From the NCBI GenBank assembly GCA_016808115.1, contig JAEQBH010005084.1:186001-250000 (forward strand): 64,000 nucleotides of DNA. Direction: 5' to 3'. The number at the start of each line of letters is the position of its first letter. Within the stretch, counting starts at the first letter, position 1. This document shows, one piece after another, positions 1-11,775 of this stretch. The stretch is from Tetrastigma voinierianum (lineage: Eukaryota; Streptophyta; Magnoliopsida; Vitales; Vitaceae). Under the pieces are notes generated by a model. It was not told where the DNA came from, did no database searches, and worked only from the letters and a program-made list of their open reading frames with translations. The position numbers and the translations under genes are program-made.

Positions 1-470
1 AGGGGTTTAGAGGAGGCAGACCCACGGCTCCCAAGGCCAAGGCTAGGATCAGTCAGCCTAAGATGGGAGGCACTTCAGGGCTTCTAGCTAGCCAGGGCAG
101 AGGGTGTGTTTCCAGTGCCACTAGTATGGACACTTTAGACGCGATTACCCTTAGAGGCAGGGATCCTAGAGTTATGGGACACCACAATCCCAGTCATCAG
201 TGGGACATGCACAGACACAGTTTATTCCTCCCTACCCCACCATGGGTCAGGGAAGATAGTATCGGCCTCCCAGGGTGTCAAGACCGATACTCTGCGCACC
301 GGCCACATGGGTCGTGGCATGGGTTGAGGTCAAGTGGTGTGACAGGCCCATGTCGGGACTTAGACCCAAGGGCATGTTCATGCCATTACACCACAGACCG
401 AGGCTACAGATTAGCTCTGCTATTCAGTATGTTTATGCTATCTCACCCATGGCAAATGATACCGCTTGAT
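1..470 (+). pseudogene. gag C-terminal remnant with CCHC zinc knuckle
   Basis: Positions 107-148 read as a retroviral-type zinc knuckle: Cys at 107 and 116, Gly-His at 128-133, then RRD. The final Cys is Tyr (146-148) and a stop (122-124) lies inside the motif. In the family this knuckle binds RNA in the gag particle. Downstream Gln/Pro-rich linker sequence leads to the protease. An open frame of 147 codons overlaps this stretch in another frame and shows no gag residues. Confidence 0.7.
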
Positions 471-479
471 TCGCATCAC

Positions 480-720
480 ATTCACCATCATTGCATCACG
501 CCGTGAAAGAACTCGGCTTAGAGGCTGAGAGACCTTGGAAAAGCCTGTATGTAAGCCTCCCTAGGAACTAGGGTGAGGTTGATTTGATATGTCCGATTGG
601 TGAGTTGTGAGATCTCCCGGATTCTACTCATCAGGACCTAGCGGGTCATAGACATGTCGTAGTTTGATGTCATCCTGGATGGACTAGCCGACAGACACCG
701 AGTTGTCAGCCATCAGATCA
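480..720 (+). pseudogene. gypsy aspartic protease remnant
   Basis: The frame around 500-620 reads VKELGLEAE, SLYVSLP and VDLICP, with interruptions. These are the segments that follow the DTGA.HSFI active site in Tekay-type proteases. The active-site segment itself is not legible near 480-500, so catalysis would be lost. The later GMDWL region is recognisable only through its surroundings (about 660-700). The protease normally processes the gag-pol polyprotein. Confidence 0.6.
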
Positions 721-959
721 GGAGAGCGCCTCCGCCAAAGCAACATAGGACGATGTTTGTGTTATGTTTCAGTGGGGATAAGTACGACACTTTACCCCCA
801 GTCGCGGTATCACCTGTAGTGGCAATTTAGGCAGCTGATGGGTCAGCTTTCATGCTTCCATTCCATGACGGTGGTGAGATATGAGCCGATTCACTCCTTG
901 TGGAAGCTCAGAGTATGATGATGTTTTTCTGGATGAACTACCAGGATTACCTCCGTAGA

Positions 960-1640
960 TGATGTGACTTCATGATTGAGTTACACCGGTACATCGCCCA
1001 CTTTTACGACTCCAATAGGATGGCTTCGCTTTGAGTCAGAGGGAACCTGCTGGTCCAGATATAGGAATTATTGACAAGGGTTTCCATTAGACTGCACTTT
1101 TACTCCTCAGGGGGCTCCGCTCTATTTGCTAAGAAAAAGGACAAGATCATTTGATTGTGCAATTACTACTCATACTGGAATAGTGGTTACAATCAAGAAT
1201 CGACATCCTTTCCTGAGGATTGATAATTTATTTGATTAGCTGAGAGGGGCGCGGGTCTACTCTAAGATAGATCTCCGTACCAGTTATCATCAGTTGAGAG
1301 TTAGGGAGGTTGATATCCTTAAGACAAATGCTCGTGATGTGGTACGCATTTCGAGTTCAGTTATCGATGCTCTTCTGACGATTTAACGCAACGAAATTTA
1401 CGACATCGCGCATGTGGTGTTCCATCTATTTAGATCGGGCCAGGTAGTCTTCGCTGACGACATCTTGATATAGTCTAAGCTCTGAGGAGGAGGCGAGGAT
1501 CACTTCGAGGATTGTTCTCCGTGCTCTCAAAGAACATCACATGCTAAGTTCAAGTGCAGTTTCACTTACTAAGGTGAGATTCTCAGACGCGGTAAAGTGG
1601 CTTACTTCAGATGTATCAAAGGACCCTGAGAAGGTCACAG
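960..1640 (+). pseudogene. gypsy reverse transcriptase remnant
   Basis: Positions 1217-1315 encode RIDNLFD, then GARVYSKIDLR and SYHQLRV, the conserved fingers/palm segment of Ty3/gypsy RT. The catalytic box is seen as FADDILI at 1450-1470, equivalent to the family's (Y/F)xDD motif, followed by an in-frame stop. Several stops and frameshifts separate the segments. The enzyme would copy the element's RNA into DNA. Confidence 0.85.
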
Positions 1641-2110
1641 CTTATGAGTTTAGAGAGACCAAGTCGCCAAGATACGTTGTCTCGGGATTGGCGGTGGTAT
1701 CATAGGAAGTTCACGAGGACTTCTCCCGATTAGTCATGCGCTATGACGGTTCGGATCTTAAGAAGGTTAAGTTTGAGTGGAATGATTCTCAGTAGCGGCA
1801 TTCCAAGAATTGGAAAGGAGGCTTACTTCTACTCTATTGATAGTCCTGAGCGTGTAATGATGTACACAAGTGTACTACACAAGGCCTAAGGGAAGGATCG
1901 GGATATGTTTCGACGCAAATCGTGAGGGTCAGTTTATGTTCTCTGCAAATAGCAAAGAAATCACAGCAATTACCCCACACATGACATGGAGTCAAGGCCA
2001 TAGTCTCACATGAAGATTTAACATCATTCATATGGTGAAATGGGCCAGCCATTCTAATAAAATTTTGAAGTGATATCTTTACATACGTAATTCCTCGTCA
2101 CGAGCAACCT
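1600..2110 (+). pseudogene. gypsy RNase H and connection remnant
   Basis: The stretch 1616-1800 keeps the connection region (SKDPEKV, DFSRL, KFEW). Positions 1950-2050 preserve a frameshifted version of the block NHEQNYPTHDMEL...KIW seen clearly in the sister element at 43173-43580. Both frames are broken. RNase H removes the RNA strand during reverse transcription. Confidence 0.65.
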
Positions 2111-2329
2111 GTGATGTGAATGGAGTATCCTAAGAATTTGACTTCACTTTCATTACTATCTCGATAAGGAAATGTGCGTCGCACTTTAATGGCGTCACGG
2201 AGTATTGGCCATTGTAGCTCCTCAGAGTGGCATGCCTGAGGTTACGGGATAGTTCGACTACGCATTTGATCGTGCCCGGTGGTGTTTTCGTGGGGAGTTT
2301 GAAGGGGCTAGAGCACCTTCCCTTACTAA

Positions 2330-3200
2330 GCGTGAGTGGGATTGAGTCCTAGTGGATAAGATACGTAGATATTGTCAATCCGGACGGCATACGCATATGG
2401 ATTAAGGTCGGGCCATGCATGTTAATGGTAGTGTTCGATATTAGATCGGTCAGGAATTCCCCTAGTCGGGCAAATCTGAGAGAGAAAGATCCTCATGAGT
2501 TCCATCGCTCGATTTGTCGCGGCATCCAAGTGGTGCTTTAAAGGATACGAGATGTTCGTGAAATAAATACACTTCGGAGGATAAAGAAACACATCGGTGG
2601 ACTCAGCTCGATGTGATGTCTCACGTGTCGTAAGATAAAGCAGTCAGCACTAGAGGTCAATGTGGCTACTCCGTACCATCGAGGTAGCAGAGCCGCAAGG
2701 GAATATATCAACAATGATTTTGTGACTCACTCGCAAGGACACGTCAAGCATGACGTGAAAGCGGTGATAGTAGACCGACTCACCAAGCTCACACATTTTC
2801 CGTCAGGCGGATGACCTCATGACCGAGGAATTTGCCAGGTTGTACTATGGCGAGAGATCGTCCGCTGTCAGCGGAAAGTACCGGGCCCTCTATCAGACGA
2901 ACCCGATCCCCAAAAGCCACGACTCATCTTGAGAGTTTCCAAAGAGCTATAGAACGCAATGATGATGAGCACTACTTTCATCCATGTGATGGACTAAGAC
3001 CGTAGAGAACCATCCATATTTTAGAGGATATGCACTACGACATGGTCCTAGATCTCAAGGGTGGTCAAAGAGACGCATCTCTTCTGTGGAATTCATCTAC
3101 AAAAATGTGACAAAGTAGCATACTGGACACACCCTATGAGGGCTTTATGTGAGAGACTATGTCGATCTTCTATTTGTTAGACGGAGGTGGGAGAGAGATC
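2330..3200 (+). pseudogene. gypsy integrase remnant
   Basis: Positions 2771-2800 read VDRLTKLTHF, the integrase-core segment containing the second catalytic Asp region in gypsy elements. Further pieces at 2930-3060 correspond to FQRA and ILEDM. The sequence is heavily frameshifted and shows short deletions relative to the copy at 42190-43010 on the other strand. Integrase joins the cDNA to host DNA. Confidence 0.7.
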
Positions 3201-3269
3201 CACCATTGGTCCGGAATTGGTTAGAGACACCTTTGAGAAGGTTGATTTGATACGGAAGCGACTTCTCAC

Positions 3270-3780
3270 AGCTAGCCGATGGGATAAGAGCTATATGCTG
3301 ACAAAGGCATTTAATTTTTAGAGCTTGGAGGTAGGCGAATATCATGTTTTCTTAAAGGTGATGCCTAAGAGAGGGAGTGGTCACGTTAGGTGTTTTTCTC
3401 AAAGCTACCCTGGGCGAGGTTTATCCTCGCCCAAGATACTCGAGAGAAAGGCATAGTTGCTTATCTAACTAGCTACCAGTTTCTCTAGTGTCTATGCATA
3501 TTCCTATGTCTCCATGTTTAGAAGTACACTCGCATCCGACTCATTTAAAGGGATGGGCAAGCTTCACAGGTATGTAGTATAATAGGACCTTTGAGGAGGG
3601 AGTTGTGCGTATTATAGATAGTCGAGATTAGGTTTTATAACGGAAGACCGTGAAGCTAGTAAAGGTGTCGTGGCAAAGACCAAGGATGGCTGAGTAGCAA
3701 CATAGAGCGAGGACACGATGCACAAATACTTTATCCTTTCTTATTTGAGGATGAAGGTACGTTGTTTAGTTAATTGATAA
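3270..3780 (+). pseudogene. integrase C-terminus and chromodomain-like tail remnant
   Basis: Fragments read ADKG, VGEYHVFLKVMPKRG (near 3335-3375), SFSSVYAYSYVSM (3480-3515) and KLVKVSWQRP (3655-3685). This order, GEYVFLKV then VFHVSML then VKVLW, is the integrase C-terminal domain followed by the chromodomain region of chromoviruses. In active relatives the chromodomain helps choose the insertion site. All frames are interrupted. Confidence 0.65.
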
Positions 3781-3831
3781 TGAAAATGATTGTTGCATAT
3801 GCATGTGCGAATTTCAAGACTAAATTCTTAT

Positions 3832-3844
3832 AAGGGGGGAAGAA
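3832..3844 (+). promoter_or_regulatory. polypurine tract (plus-strand primer)
   Basis: A purine run containing six G's directly precedes the TG that opens the LTR at 3845. This is the expected site of plus-strand DNA priming. Confidence 0.85.
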
Positions 3845-4056
3845 TGTAAAACCCGGGAAAAATTGAAAATTTCTAAAAAAAAAGGCAAAACAATGATTTG
3901 TGGATACATACAAGTTGAAAACCTGGAAGTTTTCTAGATCTCGGGTGACGAAACGGACCTCACCGCTGGGTTCATCTCACGAAATTTAGTTGTCTAGGCG
4001 AATCTCGTTGAATTCAGAAATAGTTCGAGTTTCACGTTTTTCGAGGCATCGGGTGA

Positions 4057-4180
4057 CACATGGTAGGCCATGTAAGTGACACATGGCAATCCATGTGAGT
4101 GACATATGGCAAGCCATGTGTCAAAATGCATGTCCTTATAAGACATATGGCAAGCCATGTGTGTGACACATGGATGCTGC
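4057..4180 (+). promoter_or_regulatory. E-box palindrome cluster in LTR U3
   Basis: CACATGG and CCATGTG units alternate and form short inverted repeats, for example GGCAAGCC flanked by CATATG/CACATG arms. The cluster lies immediately upstream of the TATA box. The same cluster occupies the same place in the LTRs at 7500-7663, 20465-20622, 25550-25568/37240-37262 and 41289-41418. Confidence 0.55.
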
Positions 4181-4189
4181 TTTGATTTG

Positions 4190-4199
4190 TGTATAAACG
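4190..4199 (+). promoter_or_regulatory. TATA box of LTR A
   Basis: TGTATAAACG lies just downstream of the E-box cluster and upstream of the GA-rich tract. This placement fits the U3/R boundary of an LTR promoter. Confidence 0.5.
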
Positions 4200-5223
4200 G
4201 GGGTGTTCATAAACCCAAACAGGGAAGCGGAAAGAAGAGAAATGTGGGAAAGTGGGAAAGGAGAAAAGAAAGAAAAGGAAAAGAAAGAGAGAAAGAGGAA
4301 GGAGGTCGGCGGTTTCTTCCATCCATCGATGCTGATTTGTTGAACTGCTAACATATAGTCCGAGATCAATGAGGCACACCCAAGAGGTGGATCATTTATT
4401 TATTTATTACTTATTTATTAGCTGATTTTGAACTGCCTGTATGTTACAGATTTGTTTTAGTTAGTTTAGACAGAGTATTTGGTTATACGACGAGTTTCAA
4501 ATGATCCCAACTTAGGCGCTTATTTCAGGATTACATCATGAGTGGCTGTACCCAACTTTGACAACCATATCTTCTCGTCCGAACTCCGATTCATTGTTCT
4601 GACTTATGAAAGATCTTTGAGTCTAGAATCTAGCCATATGCGAAGATTGAATCTTAGTGCCTACATCACTCATGAAATTTTGATCATAACACCAAGAAAG
4701 ATTAATCGCATGGAATGACAGTTTGTTTGATGAAATGTTGATATGTGTATTAATATATTGACATGTAATGAATTGTATGTGTAGACAGCGGCCATTACAT
4801 GGCATGTTAGGCTATTTTTGTGGATATGTCATGTTGTATCAGCCAAAAGGATAAAGTGCTTCATTACTGATCAAGTAATGATTTGTATGATGTTGACATA
4901 TGCTTCAGGTGATTCATTGACATGAATGAGTTAATGAAATATATACAGATTATTCAGATACAGAAGAGAGGTATGATTGATAAATTGTCCATAGAGCATT
5001 CATCATATATGTGACATAAGACAAATAGGCAATGGCATATTGCATTGTACAAGTACTGTATATCGCTTAAATGGGTTTGAGTGCACGGTTAATGATCGAC
5101 ATTGCGCTTGATATTTAATGGGTGGGGTTTCAAGAATGAATAACGCCCAACAGAGTAGCATGGTTTTATACATGAAAATGAAAATATGTGCCTGCATCGC
5201 TAGTTATGATAGATCCCCAGCGT

Positions 5224-5243
5224 AAAAAAAAAAAAAAAAAAAA
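5224..5243. repeat. poly(A) homopolymer
   Basis: An uninterrupted A run of about 20 bases inside LTR A. It is the reason for Phe-rich frames on the opposite strand, which are not genes. Confidence 0.9.
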
Positions 5244-6034
5244 CCCGCCACCAGGTCGATATAGCCTTGTGGTGAAAGGCCATAAAAGTGTTCGGGGTTT
5301 GAGGAGCTCGTGAGCGAGACACTGAAAACTGGCTACCACAAAAAGGCGCATGGATTTTTGAATATATAAACATGACCAGAGGCCATATCCAAAAAGTTGG
5401 CTGAGGTAAAAACAAATGAAATTTGTTTGAATGATCATCGATGTCAACTAGACGCTGCATGGGCAAAGGCCGTGTGAGAGAGCGGAGGACTCGGCATGGT
5501 GCAGACAGGTCGACATCCATTTCATGGCATGACATGGATTCCGGCAGGAAATTGACATGTTCTTGTTGAATGTAATGTAAACGGGTGAGTGGTATCGTGA
5601 CGTGCACTTGCTGGCAGCCTCGAGGTATTATCTATCGGGCGTGGCTCACCCTTTATGGGAAAAATATTTCAAGTGTGGTAAATACTATGGATTCGCTCAT
5701 CCGGTTCGCAATTGTGAAGAAGGGCATATGTATTCTGGGTGATATTCATTTGTAAAATATATTAAAACAAAAAAAGTTTTAATATATGATTTTGTATAAG
5801 AGTGTTGTAATGAAACCTCTACACTATTGTGACATAGTCAGTGATATTTCTTGAGTATGGTTGAAAGGACCGTGCGTTATTTTTACTATAAATGAGTCTG
5901 TGAACTAGACATGATAGTGTGGTATCGAGATATGGATACCATGTATTTCTCGCAGTTGACTGTCAACGAGACCCTCTAAAATCGGGGCATCACACTTCAC
6001 CAACAAATTGGCATCATGTTTGGAGTATTTACCT

Positions 6035-6340
6035 AACATTTTAGTAAAAGGTAAAGGAAAATTTTATTTATTTGAAAATGAACAATAATTTTTCAATGTC
6101 TACTCATTCCTAGTATGCAAAATAATAGTATACTAAGCTCGGGGCTAACTTTAGATGCGTATAATATTCATATGAGAAATCAACCATTTCAATAAGAGAC
6201 CAACAAACCAATTTAATTGCTAATGCGTCAATGATGAGTAATAGAATGTTTTTATCAAACATTCAAAGTGAAATTATAAGATGTTTAAAATCTTGTGTTT
6301 AATGATTCTTCTTGGAATTGACATCTAAGATATGGACACC
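6035..6340 (+). pseudogene. copia protease tail and GAG-pre-integrase remnant
   Basis: Readable pieces are KGKGKIL (6045-6065), SIRDQQTNLIA (6195-6230) and NRMFLSNIQSE (6240-6272). These match the linker between copia protease and integrase. The zinc-binding HFGG region begins at about 6345. Stops and frameshifts separate the pieces. Confidence 0.8.
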
Positions 6341-7006
6341 TTAATTTTGGTGGATTGAACTTATTGAGCAAGAAAATATGATAAAGAGGGTTGTCTTTTG
6401 ATAGATCATCAAGATCAATTATGAAGGATGTGTGCTTGGAAAACATGCCCGAAATAGTTTTCCAAAAGAAGCTAATACAAGAGCAAAGAAGCCTCTAGAG
6501 CTTGTTCATGTGACATATGAGGCCCAATCCATCCCAAGGATTAAATATTTTTTTCTTTTGTTGATGATTCTAGTAGAAAGACTTGGGTATATTCCTTAAA
6601 ATAATGAAGTATTTACTGCCTTTAAGAAATTTAACCTACTTGTTGAAAAGGGAAGTGGACAAACTACAAAGGCAATGAGATTTGATAGAGGAAGTGAATT
6701 CACATCAAAAGAATTTAAAAGAATATTGTTACGATTATGGAATTTATCAACCTTTAAACGGTCTCATATTCTCCACAACAAATGGTGTAGTTGAAAGAAA
6801 AATAGAATTTTCTTTGACATGTCCCGTAGTATGTTGAAGAGTAAAAATACTTTTCATTGAATGAGTTGATTTTACAGTTTATTTGTTGAGTCGTTCTCCT
6901 TGTAGAAGAGTATGAAATAGAACACCACAACAAGCTTAGAATTGAAGAAATAAACCTACATTTCATTACACTTAAAGAGCATTTGAAGCTTGCATCCACT
7001 TGTATG
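6340..7006 (+). pseudogene. copia integrase remnant
   Basis: Segments in order are a degenerate zinc-finger segment near 6345-6430 and CVLGKHARNSFP (6430-6465), followed by ANTRAKKPLELVH (6472-6510). Next come FVDDSSRKTWVY (about 6553-6590), RFDRGSEFTSKEFK (6678-6720) and NGVVERK (6780-6800). These hold two of the DDE catalytic positions and the conserved SRKTWVY segment of Ty1/copia integrases. A long in-frame stretch survives between 6430 and 6720. Homology fades near 7006 and resumes at 13444, which defines the inserted block. Confidence 0.88.
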
Positions 7007-7319
7007 TTTTATTTTAGTGTTTATCATTTTAGATGTTTTTTTTTCTCTTCTTTTCAAGCTTTATATATGTTTTTTTTTTTTCTCTTTACACAGATATTAA
7101 TTTGTGGGATTTTGTAATATATATTTCTATACACAAAACTTTTATATATATTTGCTCATTCATTATAATGAATCAACTTATTATAAATATTGTAGTTTTG
7201 ACTTGAAAAATTATAACATAACAAAAAATCCAATGTAATACAACATTAGAAATTACTTACTATGAACATTTAGAAATCCAGTTATTTAACTTAAATAAAT
7301 GATCTTTCTCGTATTAAAT
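7007..7319. other. AT-rich stretch without recognisable coding sequence
   Basis: It lies between the copia integrase and the next LTR. T-runs and low complexity dominate. It is probably the left part of the CACTA-like element, by position only. Confidence 0.4.
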
Positions 7320-8084
7320 TATGAAAACCCGGGTAAAGTGAAACAATAGATTACCATTACAATACAGGCTGCAAGCTTGGGAATTTCTCTAGATCTCGGA
7401 TGACGACACGAACCACACCGTAGAGTTCATCTCGTGAAATCTAGTTGCACAGTCGAATTACGTCGGATTTTCAGACAGTCGAAATTTCACGTACTTCGAG
7501 GCGAAACGAAGGAATGCCAAGGTGACAAGTGAAAGGGTGCCACATGGCATCATGACCATAAATTAGGTGCCATGTGGGTGGCAAATGCCACATGGCTAAA
7601 TGCATGGTACCCTTGTGCCACATGGGAAGATGGAATGAATGTGAAGGTGACACATGGAAACCATGTGTCAATAAAATGGAGAATGAGAAAAAAAAAAAAA
7701 GAATTCTACCAAATGGAAAATGTGATCAGTTCGTAGAGGAGAACAAAACAGAAAAGAAGAAACAGTTCGTGGAAGGAAGGAGAGAAAAGAGAGAAAAGAA
7801 AGAAAAGGAAAAAGAAAGGAGTGCAGAGTGAGGAAAAGAGAGGGAGGACCGACCGCCTCCTCCATTTTCCGAAGGTTCACTGACCAAGGAGAGGGCATTG
7901 TTCACGCCTTCAAGAGGTAGGGCCCTTCCTACTCTGGTTATTCTTTGTCTAAGGGTCATTCAATGGCCATGAGGTATAGCCCTAACGGTGGGGCCGATTC
8001 AAGAACAGTTCTGATCAAACTGTTGATAATTTAAGGACTAGTTTATGGGTCCTTTATGTTCCCAAAACTACAGTTCTAGAACAA

Positions 8085-8207
8085 CTTGTGTTTGCTGGAA
8101 AATATGGGCTGGAAACAGCTTGTATTTACTGGAAAATATGGGCTGGAAATAGCTTGTATTTGTTGGAAAATATGGACTAGAAATAGCTTGTGTTTGCTGG
8201 TGGAAAA
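8085..8207 (+). repeat. 34-bp tandem repeat, left half
   Basis: Three full units (8085-8118, 8119-8152, 8153-8186) and part of a fourth, built on TTTGCTGGAAAATATGGGC. The array is cut by LTR C at 8208 and resumes at 10215. Confidence 0.88.
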
Positions 8208-10214
8208 TGTGAAACCCCGAGAAAATCCTAATTTTCTGAAAAATGGTAAAATGGTAATTTCGGTCAAAATTCAGAATTTTTCTAGATCTTGGATGACGAA
8301 ACAGACTTCACCGTTGGAATCGTCTTACGAAATCTAGCTACCATCACCTTTTGTCAATTCGAGACAAGCTTGGAATTTTTACATTTTTCGAGGCAACGAG
8401 GGTAGCGCTTAGACACTTCAGCACATTTTGAGTGGCTCACAGAGTGCCACATGTTATGTGCAGAATTAGTCAAACATGAGCTCAAGTGTGGCCCATGGGT
8501 GGATACATGGTATGATGCCATTGGGTGAAAATCCTAAAGTAGATGGATAAGGGATAAGGTGTAATCCTATGAACCAATGGCAATTGGACATGTGGCAAGA
8601 GAGGACAATTCTCTTAACCCAAGTTGACCCAACCAGTTTGGGAGAGGGGGAAAAAGAAACTGAATAGGAGAGAGAAAAGAGGGATTTTTGCAGAGAGAAG
8701 CCTCTTACCTCATCTCTAGAATTCTGTGACCTAGACCATTGTCCCTAGTTCAAGAGACAGTTGCTCTCACGGCCATGGGCCACCGTGGGACACCGATTTT
8801 ATGGAGTTTCGACAACTCCGGGAGGTAGGGGTCTTCTTGGTTTATTTTCGGTTTAAGAGCATTGTTAATGGTTTGGATGGTATGAGGCCATGAGTAGTTA
8901 AATGACCGCTCCCAAATTTTTGGGACTCGAATGTGGAAATTGGGATTGTTTCGGGCATCCCGCGACGTATTTCAAAATCGTTATTAGTCCATATGTGTTG
9001 TTGTTTGTGTGTTAAATTGTGGTCGAGGTTTAGACTGAAATACCGTGAGTTTTTGATCCTCCGGAGGGATCGAATGTCGAAATTTCGTAGCTCTAGATAG
9101 CCCACGCACTATTCGAGACCGAAGTGTCACCAGTTGATGGTTGGACTAAAATTGTCCATGTGTGTTGTTTGCAAAATATTGCTTAAAATGAATGGCTTGG
9201 AGTGTGTGGGAAAAGGAATTGTTAGTGCATGGAATTTAATGTGTTAACATGATGTTTGAATTATATGAAATATAATTGTGTGTGAGCCATTGGAAATTAA
9301 ATTGTTTATTAGCCCATGTGAGCTAATTTTGATGTTATTGGCAGGAATAAATGAATATGTGGTTAGTATGTGAATTTTGTTAATATGTGCATGATTGATA
9401 TATTGACATGTGTTGTATGAAAATGGCATAATGCATTTCATATGCACCGGGGCAACCTAGAACAATAGGTGTGAGTGCATGACATGAAAGAAAAATGAAA
9501 ATGGTTGTGAAAGGAATTTCAAAGGAAGATTTTCCGAAGAATTGCCTTGGAGAGTTGTCCACCAGCCTACGCTTCTGAGAGTCTACATGACCTGCTTCAA
9601 AGAATTACCCAACAATTCACCTTCGTAGGTCATTCAATACATTTTACCGAAACTCGGCATTACGCTTTCAAGAATAAAAACCTTGCTTTAAAAACGATGT
9701 TTTCTCACATTTGGCTTAGGCATGCGTGGAGGAGTCAGCCAGGCCAAAAGTGGAAAGGGTGAGTCACATTCTCATCCATTTCATGTGTGATATTTGAGTA
9801 GGAAATATATATGTTGTTTGAATGTTGGTTTTCATTACATGTGCACTTAGCTGGGAGAACCCATGCAGGGAGACATCGTCATCGGCATTGCTCACTCTGG
9901 CCAGGACTCACCCTTTCAGCACAGGAGTGTTCGGGAAGACGACGCCTATTAGAAGCTTCGCTATGAGAAGAAAGCCGACATGTGGCTTTGATGTATATTT
10001 TGAAACATGGTATTAAAATTTAATTTTGATATATGCTCGTATTAAGAGGATGTAACAACTCTGAAACCTTATTGTAATATAGTTGAATATATTTTGTGAG
10101 TATGAAGTGTAGACCAATGTGGCTATTTTTACTTCATGTATGGGTCTCATGATATGAGACACTGTGTTTCCGCGTCGATGGTGGTCACCGTAGACCCCTG
10201 CTTGGGGCGCCACA
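8208..10214 (+). repeat. Tekay-type solo LTR C
   Basis: Begins TGTGAAACCCCGAG and ends GGGGCGCCACA. The CTAGATCTTGGATGACGA block sits at 8281-8298. It interrupts a unit of the 34-bp array. Flanks read GGAAAA before and AAATAT after, consistent with an AAAAT duplication if the ends are shifted by one base. No gag-pol lies with it, so recombination between two LTRs has probably removed the body. Confidence 0.82.
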
Positions 10215-10322
10215 AAATATAGGCTGGAAATAGCTTGTATTTGTTGGAAAATATGGAATGAAAATAGCTTGTGTTTGTTGGAAAATATGGGATGGAAACA
10301 GCTTGTGTTTGCTAGAAAACAG
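10215..10322 (+). repeat. 34-bp tandem repeat, right half
   Basis: Completes the interrupted unit (10215-10233), then units 10234-10267 and 10268-10301 and a partial unit. Same consensus as 8085-8207. Confidence 0.88.
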
Positions 10323-11775
10323 GTTGTGTGGCGTGTCATTGCTGGATATGGACTGACATGCTAAATTGTATTTGTCATTTTTGGGTCTAAACATGAAGAT
10401 CCGGGGCCAGGTGTTGCTGCTTGATTAATGGACATGCAAAGCTGCGAAAATCATGTTGATATATGCTTACTTGATGTATTAACATGATGGATGTGAATTA
10501 TTTTTGCAAGAGATATAATTATCCATGATTTGTAAATGTTGCATGTAGCTCTCATTATTATGCATGTAATATAGAAATAATATGTATATATTTCAGACAG
10601 ATATGTACGGGACATCGCACTAACTAGTGTGAGTGCATGACATGAATTAACATTGTGTTTGGTGTTTAATACTGGGCTCTGTTTAAGGGACAACGTCCTA
10701 AAGTTGCACGGTTTAATTATGTGCAGGGTAGTAACAAGAAGGGATAGACACCCCCTCAGGTGGAAGGCCTGCATCCTTGCGGTGAGACCCCGGAAAGTTC
10801 GTTACTCACAAAAGACACATGGCTTTTGAATAAAGCAATTTTTCGGAGGTTGTCCAATGAGTTGATTTATAAAACAAAAAATATTTTGTTTTGCAATGAC
10901 AATTTTCATACATGGCATATGCATGTGTGAGGGAGTCAGTGAGGGCTCAGGATATTAGCATGACATGTAGACATTTATGTAGAAATGTATTTGTTTTTAC
11001 TCAATGTGTTTATGAATGTTGAATCATGGCATTGCATGTGCTTTAGGTGGGGAATAGCCCTTGTAGGAGAATTCCTCTATTGGGCGTTGCTCACCTTGTT
11101 GTGGGAAAATATTTCAGGTACTGGAGGTACACTAGGAGATGGAACTCATCTGAGATCTTAGTAGTAAAGAAGGTCAGATTATGACTTTATTATATATTTT
11201 GTAAAATTCTGGACAATTTATCTAGTTTTTGTTTCTGTAAGAGAAAAGAATTGTAATTAAATTCCTTTGGACTATTGCTAATATAATCGGGTATGTAATA
11301 TTGGTAAGAGGGTCGTGATCGGACTCTTACGGATTGTATCTAAGTGTATTAGTCTCATGTTTTAACTTAAATATGAATGAATGGGTCCCGATGAAGGGAT
11401 GTATCGAGGTGGTGCCGAAAACTCTGTCCACGGGCAAATGGCAACCGCTCTAGCACTACACTTAAAAAAAGTATGACCTAAGGTAGAATCTTCCGCAGTC
11501 GATGGCTAGTCAATGGGACCTCTTAAATCAAAATAAGTATAAATAAATTATCTTCAGGGTTGCTCACTAATTTTGATAATAATGAATGCAAATTTATTTG
11601 AACGATTTTAACTAATATTTTCTTTCTTAAACTTATATTCATATTGTTTACTCATTTTTCATAATATTATTTATGTACTACACACTAGACAAGCATATGA
11701 GCAAATAGAACTTTTCAAGTTAATAAAGTATGGGACTTCTGAGAAACGTTAGGTAAAACAAAAAGAACAAACTTA

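Larger units (their letters stand above)
1..5994 (+). mobile_element. Ty3/gypsy chromovirus (Tekay/Del-like), 5' truncated by window edge
   Basis: The order seen is gag zinc knuckle, protease, reverse transcriptase, RNase H, integrase, chromodomain-type C-terminus, polypurine tract and a 3' LTR of 2150 bp. This order and the roughly 2-kb LTR with TG...CA ends fit the plant Tekay/Del chromoviruses. The element enters from the left edge, so its 5' LTR and PBS are not visible. Every domain has stops and frameshifts, so it is not autonomous. Its right end abuts copia pol sequence, which suggests insertion into that copia element. Confidence 0.88.
3845..5994 (+). repeat. Tekay-type LTR A (3' LTR)
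   Basis: Starts TGTAAAACCCGGG after the polypurine tract and ends GGGGCATCACA. It shares landmarks with every other Tekay-type LTR here: the CTAGATCTCGG..GACGAAAC block about 100 bp in, an E-box palindrome cluster, a GA-rich tract (4215-4310), and a block around GGCTCACCCTTTATGGGA about 340 bp before the end. Confidence 0.88.
7320..11523 (+). repeat. Tekay-type LTR B, split by LTR C
   Basis: Starts TATGAAAACCCGGG (a TG changed to TA) and has the CTAGATCTCGGATGACGA block, E-box palindromes (7541-7663), a TATA-like AATAAAATGG near 7670, a GA-rich tract (7683-7850) and the TTGCTCACCTTGTTGTGGG block near 11090. Its end matches the LTR at 36900-37212 up to GTCAATGGGACC, after which the last 20 or so bases are missing. 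Without the nested copy it is about 2.2 kb. No internal region accompanies it, so it is a solo LTR. Confidence 0.8.

Noticed and set aside
63..506. 147-codon open frame, plus strand
   Set aside because: The zinc-knuckle residues of gag are in a different frame over the same bases. This frame has no recognisable motif.
8085..8207. CRISPR-like regular repeat
   Set aside because: The 34-bp units are directly adjacent with no unique spacers and sit inside an LTR of a plant retrotransposon.
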